NCBI RefSeq assembly: GCF_026711005.1
Contig: NZ_JAPPVJ010000004.1
Coordinates: forward strand, 372,001 to 436,000
From: Sphingobacterium sp. UT-1RO-CII-1
GTDB taxonomy: Bacteria > Bacteroidota > Bacteroidia > Sphingobacteriales > Sphingobacteriaceae
Direction: 5' to 3'
DNA length: 64,000 bases
Under the pieces are notes generated by a model. That model saw only the letters and a program-made list of their open reading frames with translations, was not told the DNA's origin and did no database searches. A program made the position numbers and the translations under genes. Positions 44,927 to 53,003 of this stretch are shown in pieces. Numbering within the stretch: position 1 is the stretch's first letter; each line of letters begins with the position of its first letter.

Positions 44927-44961
44927 CTAGTCCAGGGCAAAGCTTAAAACAACTGGACTAG
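44927..44961 (+). terminator. Hairpin after zinc-ribbon gene
   Basis: CTAGTCCAG (44927-44935) pairs with CTGGACTAG (44953-44961) across a 17-nt loop directly after the stop codon. There is no T-run. Confidence 0.5.
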
Positions 44962-45046
44962 CTGTATAACTTGAAACTGTATCAGCTACTAGACCTAAAT
45001 GTGCTTTACATTTGTAGTAGTTAATAACAGTTTAATAGTTGAAATC

Positions 45047-45280
45047 ATGGCAAAATCAATTTTTTATCACGCTGGCTGTCCAGTGTGTGTAAGTGCAGAG
45101 CACGACATCCTTAGCTTAATCAATCCCGCAAATGTGGAAGTTATACATCTTGGAGAAGATAAAAATAAAATTGCAGCAGCTGAAGCAGCAGGTGTTAAAT
45201 CTGTGCCAGCATTAGTGCTTGAAAACGGCAATGTGTTGCATATTAACTTTGGTGCTTCTATAGAAGATGTAAAAGGGTAG
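45047..45280 (+). CDS. Thioredoxin/glutaredoxin-fold protein with CPVC motif
   Basis: This small cytoplasmic protein (77 aa from the ATG at 45047) has FYHAGCPVCVSAEHDIL, a CxxC redox motif at residues 10-13, and the cis-proline region VKSVPALVLENG. It is shorter than a full thioredoxin and closest to thioredoxin-like/glutaredoxin-like proteins of Bacteroidota. A longer frame from 44999 adds 16 residues with no ribosome-binding site, so I prefer the inner ATG. A strong hairpin follows. Confidence 0.75.
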   Translation: MAKSIFYHAGCPVCVSAEHDILSLINPANVEVIHLGEDKNKIAAAEAAGVKSVPALVLENGNVLHINFGASIEDVKG

Positions 45281-45288
45281 TGCGTTCC

Positions 45289-45315
45289 TATATAGCTACC
45301 CTAGGTAGCTATATA
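45289..45315. terminator. 12-bp stem hairpin after thioredoxin-like gene
   Basis: TATATAGCTACC-CTA-GGTAGCTATATA is a near-continuous palindrome 9 bp after the stop, followed by TTCTTTC. It likely ends the transcript. Confidence 0.65.
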
Positions 45316-45352
45316 TTCTTTCATTCAAACATTTTAATACGTAAAAAATAAC

Positions 45353-46141
45353 ATGATAAAAGCTGTTTTCTTTGATATAGATGGTACCCTTCTGAGTTTT
45401 AAGTCGCATAGTATTTCTATACCTACAATGAAGGCATTGCATCAACTGAAAAAGCAAGGAATAAAAGTTTTTATAGCAACAGGGCGGTCTTTCGAGCAGG
45501 TGAACAAGGTGACAGATTTTCCTTTTGACGGATTTATCACCTCTAATGGCTCTAAAAGCCTAACAAAAGATGGTATAGTGCTAGAGCAAGCTACGTTGCC
45601 AGAGCAAGATATCGCCAATCTGGTAGATTATCTGCAACAGGAGAAAGACATGTTTTCATTGTCTTATATGACTGAAAGCGGGATATACGCCAACCACTGG
45701 GACGAGAAACTGTGCAACCATTTCGACCTCATTAATGTCGAACGGCCTAAAAAAGCACCTTTAGAAAAGCTTTTGGAAACAGCGATTTATCAAATGACAG
45801 TATACGTAGATAAGGATAAGGAACAAATGTTGGCCGAGGAGATCATGCATAACTGCGAGTTTACACGTTGGCACGAATTGTTTGCAGATGTCAATAACAG
45901 TTTGTTTAGTAAAGCTACAGGCGTACAACTGATGCTAGATAGATTTGGGATAGATAAAGCGCATACAATGGCGTTTGGTGATGGCGGAAATGACGTGAAA
46001 ATGTTGCAATACGTGGAGCATGGCATAGCAATGGGAAATGCTGCAGAAGAAGTAAAAGCCAAAGCACGCTACGTGACTGATACGGTGGATGAAGAAGGGG
46101 TAATGAACGCTTTGCAGCGGTTGGGTGTAATATGTATTTGA
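45353..46141 (+). CDS. Cof-type HAD family phosphatase
   Basis: This 262-aa haloacid dehalogenase superfamily hydrolase has motif I FFDIDGTLLSF (Asp8 and Asp10), motif II FIATGRS near residue 41, a C2B cap, and motif IV FGDGGNDVKML near residue 207, with GIAMGNAAEEVK following as in Cof proteins. It should dephosphorylate sugar phosphates or cofactor intermediates in the cytoplasm. It is transcribed alone, and two tRNA genes follow 20 bp later. Confidence 0.92.
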   Translation: MIKAVFFDIDGTLLSFKSHSISIPTMKALHQLKKQGIKVFIATGRSFEQVNKVTDFPFDGFITSNGSKSLTKDGIVLEQATLPEQDIANLVDYLQQEKDMFSLSYMTESGIYANHWDEKLCNHFDLINVERPKKAPLEKLLETAIYQMTVYVDKDKEQMLAEEIMHNCEFTRWHELFADVNNSLFSKATGVQLMLDRFGIDKAHTMAFGDGGNDVKMLQYVEHGIAMGNAAEEVKAKARYVTDTVDEEGVMNALQRLGVICI

Positions 46142-46160
46142 TTAAAATGTGAAATAACTA

Positions 46161-46230
46161 GGTCGGATGGCTGACTGGAAGGCTAGGGTTTGCAAGATCC
46201 TACACAGTGGTTCGAATCCACTTCCGACCT
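46161..46230 (+). tRNA. tRNA-Cys(GCA), copy 1
   Basis: The acceptor stem GGTCGGA pairs with TCCGACC, followed by discriminator T73, an identity element of tRNA-Cys. The anticodon stem AGGGT/ATCCT holds loop TTGCAAG with anticodon GCA. The T-arm is AGTGG-TTCGAAT-CCACT. The 3' CCA is not encoded. The antisense frame (46142-46414) is not a gene. Confidence 0.95.
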
Positions 46231-46259
46231 CTATAAGTTTGTAAGTTCTTTTAAAAAAA

Positions 46260-46329
46260 GGTCGGATGGCTGACTGGAAGGCTAGGGTTTGCAAGATCCT
46301 ATACAGTGGTTCGAATCCACTTCCGACCT
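46260..46329 (+). tRNA. tRNA-Cys(GCA), copy 2
   Basis: This is the same tRNA as copy 1, starting 30 bp after it. It differs only in the variable loop (ATAC instead of ACAC). The anticodon is GCA and the discriminator is T. The pair presumably arose by tandem duplication and is transcribed as one unit. Confidence 0.95.
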
Positions 46330-46386
46330 CATTAATGTAGATTTTAATTTGCTTAGGCGATTCATATATAATTAGAAACAGGCACC

Positions 46387-47046
46387 ATGAAGATCCACCG
46401 GGAAGGAATACCATCGATTATTTACTCGATCCTCTTATTTTTGTTTATTAATATAAACGTTTATGTGCTGATAGCCGATCGGTATCCTTTCATTTGGTGG
46501 GTTTTATTAATCCTTACTTCAGCGGTACTGTTGCTTGTTATATCTTTTTTCAGAATACCCAGTAGGGTACTAACGAGTATGGATCAGCTGATTATTGCCC
46601 CCTGCGACGGCAAAGTAGTGGCCATAGAAGAAGTGTACGACGAGGAATATTTCCATGCCAAGCGTATACAGGTTTCTATCTTTATGAGCGTGTTTAATGT
46701 GCATGTGAACCGCAACCCCATAGCGGGTACAGTAATTCATAAAAAATATTGTCCTGGCAAATTTTTAGTAGCCTGGCATCCAAAATCATCAACAGATAAC
46801 GAACGTTATATTTCGGTATATAGGCATAAGAACGGCAAAGAGTTGCTGGCAAAACAAATAGCCGGAGCATTGGCCAAACGTATTGTAAACTACCTGACGG
46901 TTTCGCAGGAGGTAGAACAGTCGAAAGAAATGGGTTTTATAAAATTTGGGTCTAGAATGGATGTCTTACTGCCTCTAGATGCAGAGATACTTGTCCAATT
47001 GGGCGACAAACCCAAAGGAGGCGTAACGCCCATTGCCAAATGGTAA
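46387..47046 (+). CDS. psd: Phosphatidylserine decarboxylase, short form
   Basis: This 219-aa enzyme forms phosphatidylethanolamine from phosphatidylserine at the inner membrane. It has two N-terminal membrane segments (about 10-30 and 32-53) and the family motifs DGKVVAIEE, SIFMSVFNVHVNRNPIAG (catalytic region near residue 100) and FGSRMDVLLP near residue 187, where Gly-Ser is the expected self-cleavage site giving the pyruvoyl group. Its length fits the short class of Psd. Its product is the donor for the phosphoethanolamine transferase at 5286. Confidence 0.9.
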   Translation: MKIHREGIPSIIYSILLFLFININVYVLIADRYPFIWWVLLILTSAVLLLVISFFRIPSRVLTSMDQLIIAPCDGKVVAIEEVYDEEYFHAKRIQVSIFMSVFNVHVNRNPIAGTVIHKKYCPGKFLVAWHPKSSTDNERYISVYRHKNGKELLAKQIAGALAKRIVNYLTVSQEVEQSKEMGFIKFGSRMDVLLPLDAEILVQLGDKPKGGVTPIAKW

Positions 47047-47125
47047 GCAGGCTGTAGGCTATAAGCCGATCGTAAAAATGGGTGTGTTTATGCCCTCTTA
47101 ACTACTTATTGCTCATATAAATGAA

Positions 47126-47194
47126 CAGGGTGAAAATCCTGTAAGGCAATGCCGTATGCGTGAAATAATCACGTGTGGCGAAAAAAATCACCCT
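47126..47194 (+). ncRNA. Candidate structured leader RNA upstream of cbb3 oxidase operon
   Basis: The leader can form two competing structures: CAGG (47126-47129) with CCTG (47138-47141) around GTGAAAAT, or AGGGTGA (47127-47133) with TCACCCT (47188-47194) enclosing GGC-AAT-GCC and CGTGA-AATAA-TCACG. GGTGAAAATCC followed by GCCG and GCGTGA recalls the core of cobalamin riboswitches, but no clear closing box is seen. Closer to the start, ATTTCAT and ATGAAAT (near 47249 and 47291) pair around GAGC/GCTC. Confidence 0.35.
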
Positions 47195-47308
47195 ATGACT
47201 ACCAAATAGCGTGAGTGCCATTAGAAATAAATAGAAATACGGATAGTATTTCATATAGCAGTTGAAAAACAAACCGAGCTTGCGAGCTCATGAAATAATT
47301 TTATACAT

Positions 47309-49438
47309 ATGAAAAATCTCACTATTGTTTTTTTCGGATTGTTCTTCATATTTACCTTACCTCTTCAAGCAGACACTATGCTTCCCTTTTCTTTATCCCT
47401 TGAACAGCATCATTTGTTAAGTTTTTTACCCTTGCTATTAGCTTTGGTGCTATTGGCTATCGTCCTTTTATTGGAGAAAGGTATACGACGTTGGTCCGAA
47501 GAGTTTAAGAATAGGAGTCGGTTTAAAGACAAAAATCAATTGAAGTCCATGACACATGCTTTTGACAAAAAGCAATTGGAACGTGCGTTCTCGATATGGA
47601 AAAAAATGGGAAGAACAGCAAAGCTTATCCTTGTTTTTGCTTTTCTTGCTGCTCTAAATTTGAGCGAGATTGCCTATGCCCAAGGTCCTGTCGCTCTAAA
47701 ACCCGGCCCTTTATGGAAACAAGGCGGTATAATCATTACGGTTGTTTTGGTTATGATACCCATTATTGTAGGCTTAGTGCTGATGGTTGTAAAAGTCAAA
47801 AAACTCATTAACAAGCACAGTCAGGGATGGGGAAATAAAGATGCAGAGGTATTGGCCGCCTACCTAGAGACATTAACAGAAGAAGAAAAGCGGGAATTGA
47901 TAGAGAAAAAAGAACGTCTAGACTATACGCTGAACAATGACGAACTGGGCGGTAAACAGCAGGTAAGAGACGAGCGTGGGCTGTTGGCTTTTCAGGAACT
48001 GACACAGCTGCCGGTAGTGCCTATAAAGAAAAAAGCTCTGCCTAGGCCGGATATAGACCCAAAGCTTGCTCTTTTAATAAAATGGTATCTGATTTCGGCC
48101 ACCTTTTGGCTTTTGTTTGGCACAACGGTGGGCGAATATCTTGGTGTTAAGTTTCTAGCGCCCGATTTAGATAGTGTAAGCTGGTTGAGCTTCGGTAGGC
48201 TTAGACCTGTACATACGAATGCTGTGTTTTGGGGTTGGGCTTCATTGGGCATGTTGGGCTTAGGCTATTATATTGTCCCCCGAGTGAGCAACGCTCCCTT
48301 AGCACGGATAGCTTGGGGCTGGTGGGCACTCTGTCTGATTAACGCATCGGTGTTTTTGGGATCGATCAGTCTTATGATGGGAATCAATAATGGCGGAGGA
48401 GAATACCGGGAGTATATATGGCCAATCATGCTGTTGTTCGGACTGGGAGTGGGGCTCTCTATTGGTAGCTATTATAAAACAATTGCGCAGCGCAAGACTG
48501 GCGAAATATATATATCGAATTGGTACATACTCTCAGCCGCAATATTTATTAGCGTAACCGCTATTGTAGGTTATATTCCCACTTGGCAGGATGGTCTCGG
48601 CGAAACTATCGTGCAGGGTTATTATATGCACCAAGCAGTAGGCATGTGGTTTATGCTCTTCACGCTCGGTATAGTTTATTACTTCTTGCCGCAACAGCTT
48701 AACCGCCCTATTTACTCCTATAGTCTAGGGATCATGGCGTTCTGGACACAGATTTTATTCTATACATTGATCGGCACACACCACTTTGTATTTAGTGCTA
48801 TCCCCTGGTGGTTACAGACTGTAGCGATAGTAGCCAGTGTGGGCATGGTTATTCCTGTAGTCGCTGGTACAACAAACTTCTTGCTTACTTTTAAGGGAGC
48901 ATGGTACAAGATAAAAGATAGCTACACATTGCCTTTCTTTCTCGTCGGGATCATTTTTTACTTTACAGGTTCTTTGCAGGGGACAGCAGAGGCTTTTCGT
49001 TACACCAACCTCCTGTGGCATTTTACCGATTTTACAGTGGCGCATTCGCACATGACGATGTACGGTATTATTACCTTCCTACTTTGGGGCGGTATTTATG
49101 CACTCCTGCCTCGGCTTAGCGGACAGGAAGCACCGCAATCTACCGTAGGCGCACATTTCTGGCTGGCGCTGATAGGCTTATTGTTTTATTCTATTCCCTT
49201 GATGTACGGCGGAACAATGCGTGGCCTGGCTTGGATGGATAATGTACCATTTGTCGAAACCATAACCATGATGATGCCCTATTGGTTGTGGAGAGCAATT
49301 GGCGGATCGTTAATGTGGGCTTCCCATCTGTTTTTTGCTTACAATATGTATAAAATGCTGCAAAAACCAAGCGGACAGGTGGATACCACGCATATAGCAT
49401 TGAAAAAACTGGAAGATAAATTCAATACGAGTAATTAA
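47309..49438 (+). CDS. ccoN: cbb3-type cytochrome c oxidase subunit I (CcoN) with long N-terminal extension
   Basis: This 709-aa protein is the catalytic haem-copper oxidase subunit. The CcoN core runs from about residue 245 to 700 with histidine ligands in GRLRPVHTNAVFWGW (near 302), YMHQAVGMWF, GTHHFVFSAIPWW (near 490) and AHSHMTMYG (near 580). Before it lie about 240 extra residues with a signal-like start, two or three membrane segments and a charged helical stretch (EEEKRELIEKKERLDY), which ordinary CcoN (about 480 aa) lacks. It heads the oxidase operon and gives high-affinity respiration at low oxygen. Confidence 0.92.
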   Translation: MKNLTIVFFGLFFIFTLPLQADTMLPFSLSLEQHHLLSFLPLLLALVLLAIVLLLEKGIRRWSEEFKNRSRFKDKNQLKSMTHAFDKKQLERAFSIWKKMGRTAKLILVFAFLAALNLSEIAYAQGPVALKPGPLWKQGGIIITVVLVMIPIIVGLVLMVVKVKKLINKHSQGWGNKDAEVLAAYLETLTEEEKRELIEKKERLDYTLNNDELGGKQQVRDERGLLAFQELTQLPVVPIKKKALPRPDIDPKLALLIKWYLISATFWLLFGTTVGEYLGVKFLAPDLDSVSWLSFGRLRPVHTNAVFWGWASLGMLGLGYYIVPRVSNAPLARIAWGWWALCLINASVFLGSISLMMGINNGGGEYREYIWPIMLLFGLGVGLSIGSYYKTIAQRKTGEIYISNWYILSAAIFISVTAIVGYIPTWQDGLGETIVQGYYMHQAVGMWFMLFTLGIVYYFLPQQLNRPIYSYSLGIMAFWTQILFYTLIGTHHFVFSAIPWWLQTVAIVASVGMVIPVVAGTTNFLLTFKGAWYKIKDSYTLPFFLVGIIFYFTGSLQGTAEAFRYTNLLWHFTDFTVAHSHMTMYGIITFLLWGGIYALLPRLSGQEAPQSTVGAHFWLALIGLLFYSIPLMYGGTMRGLAWMDNVPFVETITMMMPYWLWRAIGGSLMWASHLFFAYNMYKMLQKPSGQVDTTHIALKKLEDKFNTSN

Positions 49439-49459
49439 AAGATAATAGCTGCATATACG

Positions 49460-50464
49460 ATGGAACTTTTTAATAATCATAAAAAACTATTTGTACTGGC
49501 TTCTCTACTGTTTGTAGTATTGACTATTGTGATTGCCATATTGCCGGCCATAGATAATCAGTTGAACAATCATCCCTTGCCGGGAGTGAAGGCTTTTACA
49601 GAGGAGGAAATAAGAGGTAGAAACTTGTTTATTGCCAATGGCTGTGTGGCTTGCCATACCCAGCAGGTAAGGAATGTTGAAATGGACAGACCTTGGGGCA
49701 GCAGGCCGTCTATGGCGGCAGATTATGCTACGCAAACACGTGTAGATATATGGCGGAATACCGCAACCCTCATGGGGACAGAGCGCACCGGGCCCGACTT
49801 AATTGATGTAGGTAGTAGGCAACCCAGTACAGACTGGCATTTGGTGCATCTTTTTAACCCACGTATTGTGGTCAAAGAGTCGATTATGCCCGCCTATTCT
49901 TGGATGTTTGAACTGAAAGAAAATCCCGCTACTGAGGATGTTGTGGTGAATGTGCCAGCCGATTATTTAAAAGGACGGCAAGGGAAAGTAGTCGCTACGC
50001 AAGATGCGTTAGATTTGGTAGCCTATCTTAAAGCATTGAAGCAACATCCGCTGCCCGAGACAACGGTGGCCCCGACTTTTCTCTATAAGATGGAAAAAGC
50101 CCGTAAAGCACTGGATGCCGTTGGCGCAGCGCCAACCGTCGATGGTGAAGCACTCTATGTAGCCAATTGTCAGGCTTGCCACCAATCTAACGGTGAAGGT
50201 TTGCTTGGTGCGTTTCCGCCTCTTAAAGGCAGCCGCATTGTCGAGGGAGATGATCTGCAACTGTATGTTGATATTATAATGAATGGCTACGATTCGAGAC
50301 CAGAATATGGCCCGATGGCTCCTATAGGAAGTGTACTAGGATGGACAGAAAAAGAAGTTACCGCTATTATCAACTATGAAAAGAGCAGTTGGGGAAATAA
50401 AGCAGTACCCGTCACCGAGGAGGAAGTGAAAAAAGTGATGGATTATATTGAGTCTATTAAATAA
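49460..50464 (+). CDS. ccoO: cbb3 oxidase subunit II (CcoO) fused to a second c-type haem domain
   Basis: This 334-aa protein has one N-terminal membrane anchor (about 10-30), a CcoO domain with the haem motif NGCVACHTQQVRN (CxxCH near residue 62) and, from about residue 225, an extra cytochrome c domain with ANCQACHQSNGEG (CxxCH near 237) and MAPIGSVLGWTEKE containing a candidate axial methionine. The second domain resembles CcoP, and no separate CcoP gene follows, so this chain may carry electrons on its own. It begins 21 bp after ccoN. Confidence 0.88.
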   Translation: MELFNNHKKLFVLASLLFVVLTIVIAILPAIDNQLNNHPLPGVKAFTEEEIRGRNLFIANGCVACHTQQVRNVEMDRPWGSRPSMAADYATQTRVDIWRNTATLMGTERTGPDLIDVGSRQPSTDWHLVHLFNPRIVVKESIMPAYSWMFELKENPATEDVVVNVPADYLKGRQGKVVATQDALDLVAYLKALKQHPLPETTVAPTFLYKMEKARKALDAVGAAPTVDGEALYVANCQACHQSNGEGLLGAFPPLKGSRIVEGDDLQLYVDIIMNGYDSRPEYGPMAPIGSVLGWTEKEVTAIINYEKSSWGNKAVPVTEEEVKKVMDYIESIK

Positions 50465-50471
50465 TAAGCTT

Positions 50472-50738
50472 ATGACAAAGAAGATAATAATTGCCAGTGT
50501 ACTCGCTTGGATTGCCGGCATAGGTAGTGTCCTGAGTTGTGAAGTATGCGAGCGTAATCAGCCTAAAATGCTCAGAGGAATCGTGCATGGGCAAGGACCG
50601 GACAGTCAGTGGGATTATCTGATTATTGGTGCTGTCGCAGTCATTGTTGTGATAACCATATATTTGAGTGTTAAATATCTGGTGAAACCTGGCGAAAAAG
50701 GCGAACAACATATTAAAAGAACATTTTTGGACGAATAA
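50472..50738 (+). CDS. Small membrane protein of oxidase operon with CxxC (CcoQ-position)
   Basis: From the ATG at 50472 this is an 88-aa protein with a hydrophobic N-terminus (residues 4-21) followed by SCEVCERNQPKMLRG (CxxC) and a membrane segment at about 44-65, then a charged tail. It sits at the position of ccoQ after ccoO, but I do not recognise the family. The cysteine pair just outside the first segment could bind copper or be redox active; that is an inference. Confidence 0.6.
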   Translation: MTKKIIIASVLAWIAGIGSVLSCEVCERNQPKMLRGIVHGQGPDSQWDYLIIGAVAVIVVITIYLSVKYLVKPGEKGEQHIKRTFLDE

Positions 50739-50750
50739 AAAGACAGAGAT

Positions 50751-51155
50751 ATGGAAGCTAAAAGTAAAGTGCTTATTTTTATAGATGATGAGCAAGAGCC
50801 CATAGCTGAATTGAACACGCCCGTAAAATTGCAGCTGGATACCCGAAAATTGATAGACGGTAAACATACTTTGAAAATTGTAAGCAAAGATCCTGTAGGT
50901 AAAGAGGGGATAAGGATCATACCTTTCGAAGTGAGAAATGGCCCTGCGATAGCAGTCGAAGGAATTAAAGAAAATGCTGTGTTGGATGGTATCGTTCCGC
51001 TGATGGTAAATGCCTACGGGAAAGGTGATCAAAAATCGTTTTTAATAGCCGGTAGCGAAACGCCTCAAAGTATCCCTGTATGGGTATGGATTACGGTTAT
51101 CGTTTTTGTGGCTTGGGCTTTATATTATCTGGTACGCTATATGGATATCGCTTAA
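50751..51155 (+). CDS. Tail-anchored Ig-like protein of oxidase operon, unknown function
   Basis: This 134-aa protein has a beta-rich domain (about 5-100) with LDTRKLIDGKHTLKIVSKDPVGKEGIRIIPFEV, a pattern like the cytochrome c or Ig-like accessory domains found near CcoN in Bacteroidota, and one C-terminal membrane segment (PVWVWITVIVFVAWALYY, about 108-127). There is no signal peptide, so topology is uncertain. It follows the CxxC protein by 12 bp and ends the operon. A role in oxidase assembly is an inference from position. Confidence 0.58.
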   Translation: MEAKSKVLIFIDDEQEPIAELNTPVKLQLDTRKLIDGKHTLKIVSKDPVGKEGIRIIPFEVRNGPAIAVEGIKENAVLDGIVPLMVNAYGKGDQKSFLIAGSETPQSIPVWVWITVIVFVAWALYYLVRYMDIA

Positions 51156-51257
51156 AAATGAAACGGTATTTGGAAGTGCTGTAGGTAGATTAGTATTATT
51201 CTTTAGATCGTTCTAACTCTTCTGTTGTGAAGAAGAGAAAAATTTATAATATGAATT

Positions 51258-51440
51258 CTATATGCAGAAGCCTGTCTCAATTTGCAATACGATTTGATCA
51301 TTTTTGATTTCTATAAAATGTGAAAATAAACTATGTGTAACTTTTTTTAGTGCTGTAATTCCGTTTTCTCCTTTTATGAACTCACAATTGAAGTCAAAAT
51401 AAGTTTCAAATAACTCCACAGTACTTATCATCCTTTGCAT
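51258..51440 (-). pseudogene. Truncated second copy of the VOC gene at 52560
   Basis: This 60-codon remnant contains ELFETYFDFNCEFIKGENGITALK, almost identical to LFETYFDFNCEFIQGENGIAVLK in the intact VOC protein, and then THSLFSHFIEI, which aligns with the C-terminal SYTFYFHFDKLFIEI of that protein. The middle of the gene is missing by an internal deletion, and the first residues differ. DNA identity runs without a break for about 37 nt. It starts at the stop codon of the alpha/beta hydrolase gene (TAATG overlap). The intact and broken copies flank that gene in the same orientation. Confidence 0.75.
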
Positions 51441-52525
51441 TATTTAGCTAAGGGCCTGACCGATGAAACCAGTTCCAACAAAAATTTGCCAGGCTCCTCA
51501 ATGGGCAATAAGTGAGACGAGTCGTGGAACCAGACGGCTTTTTTATAGGGGGCATTAACCTGATCGATCCATTCCACAGTGGGTTGGGTTGGACTTGAAT
51601 AATCGTGTTTACCCATGAATTGGAAAACGGGTATGGGGAAGGTGGTAACTTGAGTGAAGTCTACAGAAAGAAACTCATCAAGAAGTTTTTCCAAGGTGAA
51701 AATATTGCCTTGGTGGATTGCTCTGACATCATTGATGTTGTATTCTGGAGAAAGTAGGGGACTCTTAAAAAAAAAGTCGAATTCATTGCGATAGGCGGCT
51801 AGTCCCCCATAATATTGAGCCCATTTTCTGGCAGTGATAATTCGATCTCTGGTCAAGGGCTCCGTTCCCGGGTATGGCGCGATAGACATCAATTCTGTGA
51901 TGGCTTCTTGGTTATTATTTTCTTTTGCCTTACTTAACCCATGTTCAAAGCTCAATTTTTCGTTTTCCAAAGTTTTTATTACTTGCCCCACACCGATGTA
52001 AGCATAGAACAGATCAGGGCGGCGAAGTGCTGCTGTCATGGCAACGATGCTTCCCCAACTATGCCCCAGTAGGAATACCTTTTCTTTATCGTACCTTTTC
52101 CGTATCAGCTCCGTGATCTCGATGCAGTCTTCCACGTATTGATCGATATGAATGGATTTATCAAGTTGAATAGTATCATTATCGTGATAGGTTTTTCCCG
52201 CTCCCCGCTGATCATAATTGACTACGGTAAAGTATTCTTCAATAGGGCGTTGAAATGTCCATGCTAATGGAGCTAAGGGGGATGCGGGGCCACCGTGAAC
52301 CATAAGGATAACAGGGTTCTTTTTACTCTTCCCTCTGGTAAATACCCATTGATTTACCGCTCCGATATCCAGTAGGAAGTTTTCTTGGATTCCCTCAGGT
52401 GTCACTATGGAATCCAAATCGGCAATGATGGCCTTGCTTTTATCATAGAGCGTATCTGATGATATTTGGGCGAGTGTCGACTGTAAGGTAAGGGATAAGG
52501 TGATAAAGATGAGTAGCTTAATCAT
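51440..52525 (-). CDS. Exported alpha/beta hydrolase, proline iminopeptidase-like
   Basis: This 361-aa hydrolase has a signal peptide ending near TLAQI (about residue 20). The alpha/beta fold shows the oxyanion region MVHGGPASPL near residue 75, the nucleophile elbow GHSWGS near 154, FMGKHDYSSP (acid) near 308 and DSSHLLPIEEPGKF (His) near 334. It resembles prolyl iminopeptidases (S33) or related hydrolases. It is flanked by the intact and truncated VOC genes in the same orientation, which suggests a duplicated segment. Confidence 0.85.
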   Translation of the reverse strand: MIKLLIFITLSLTLQSTLAQISSDTLYDKSKAIIADLDSIVTPEGIQENFLLDIGAVNQWVFTRGKSKKNPVILMVHGGPASPLAPLAWTFQRPIEEYFTVVNYDQRGAGKTYHDNDTIQLDKSIHIDQYVEDCIEITELIRKRYDKEKVFLLGHSWGSIVAMTAALRRPDLFYAYIGVGQVIKTLENEKLSFEHGLSKAKENNNQEAITELMSIAPYPGTEPLTRDRIITARKWAQYYGGLAAYRNEFDFFFKSPLLSPEYNINDVRAIHQGNIFTLEKLLDEFLSVDFTQVTTFPIPVFQFMGKHDYSSPTQPTVEWIDQVNAPYKKAVWFHDSSHLLPIEEPGKFLLELVSSVRPLAK

Positions 52526-52559
52526 GATGTGGTGGTGTTAAATGTTTATAGTATTTTTA

Positions 52560-52916
52560 TTACAAGTAATGTCCAATTTCTATAAACAATTTGTCAAAGT
52601 GAAAATAAAAAGTATAACTGTCTCTTATCTTTCTTGGTGGATGTATGATTTCAAGTCCCCCATCAACTAGTTTTTTATAAAGACTATCTACTTGTTCGGC
52701 ATTATCAGTTATAAATCCAAAATGAAAGTCTTTAGGGTAAATAATATCATTTTGTTTATTATTCATTATAACAAGCGTAAAATTATTCATGTTTTTTAAT
52801 ACTGCAATCCCGTTTTCTCCTTGTATGAACTCACAATTGAAGTCAAAATAAGTTTCAAATAATTTTACGTTATTTATTACATCTGTAACAATAAGATTTA
52901 AGTGGTTTATCGTCAT
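52560..52916 (-). CDS. VOC (glyoxalase/bleomycin-resistance) family protein
   Basis: This 118-aa protein starts INHLNLIVTDVINNVKLFETYF and ends FYFHFDKLFIEIGHYL, the beta-alpha-beta-beta-beta pattern of vicinal oxygen chelate proteins. A metal histidine is at residue 4 and a glutamate sits near the end. Functions in the family include glyoxalase, dioxygenase and antibiotic-binding proteins; this one cannot be assigned. It ends 34 bp before the alpha/beta hydrolase gene on the same strand. A broken copy lies at 51258-51440. Confidence 0.8.
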   Translation of the reverse strand: MTINHLNLIVTDVINNVKLFETYFDFNCEFIQGENGIAVLKNMNNFTLVIMNNKQNDIIYPKDFHFGFITDNAEQVDSLYKKLVDGGLEIIHPPRKIRDSYTFYFHFDKLFIEIGHYL

Positions 52917-53003
52917 CTCTTTTTGTTTTAATACTGATTCTTTTTAATGTTATCAAATTATCATAAGGCTGATCCTTTATTGAGATCAGGATAAAAAATT
53001 AAT

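Noticed and set aside
46142..46414. Minus-strand frame with repeated VGSGFEPL and LQTLAFQSAIRP segments
   Set aside because: It is the antisense of two tandem tRNA-Cys genes; the repeat reflects the tRNA duplication.
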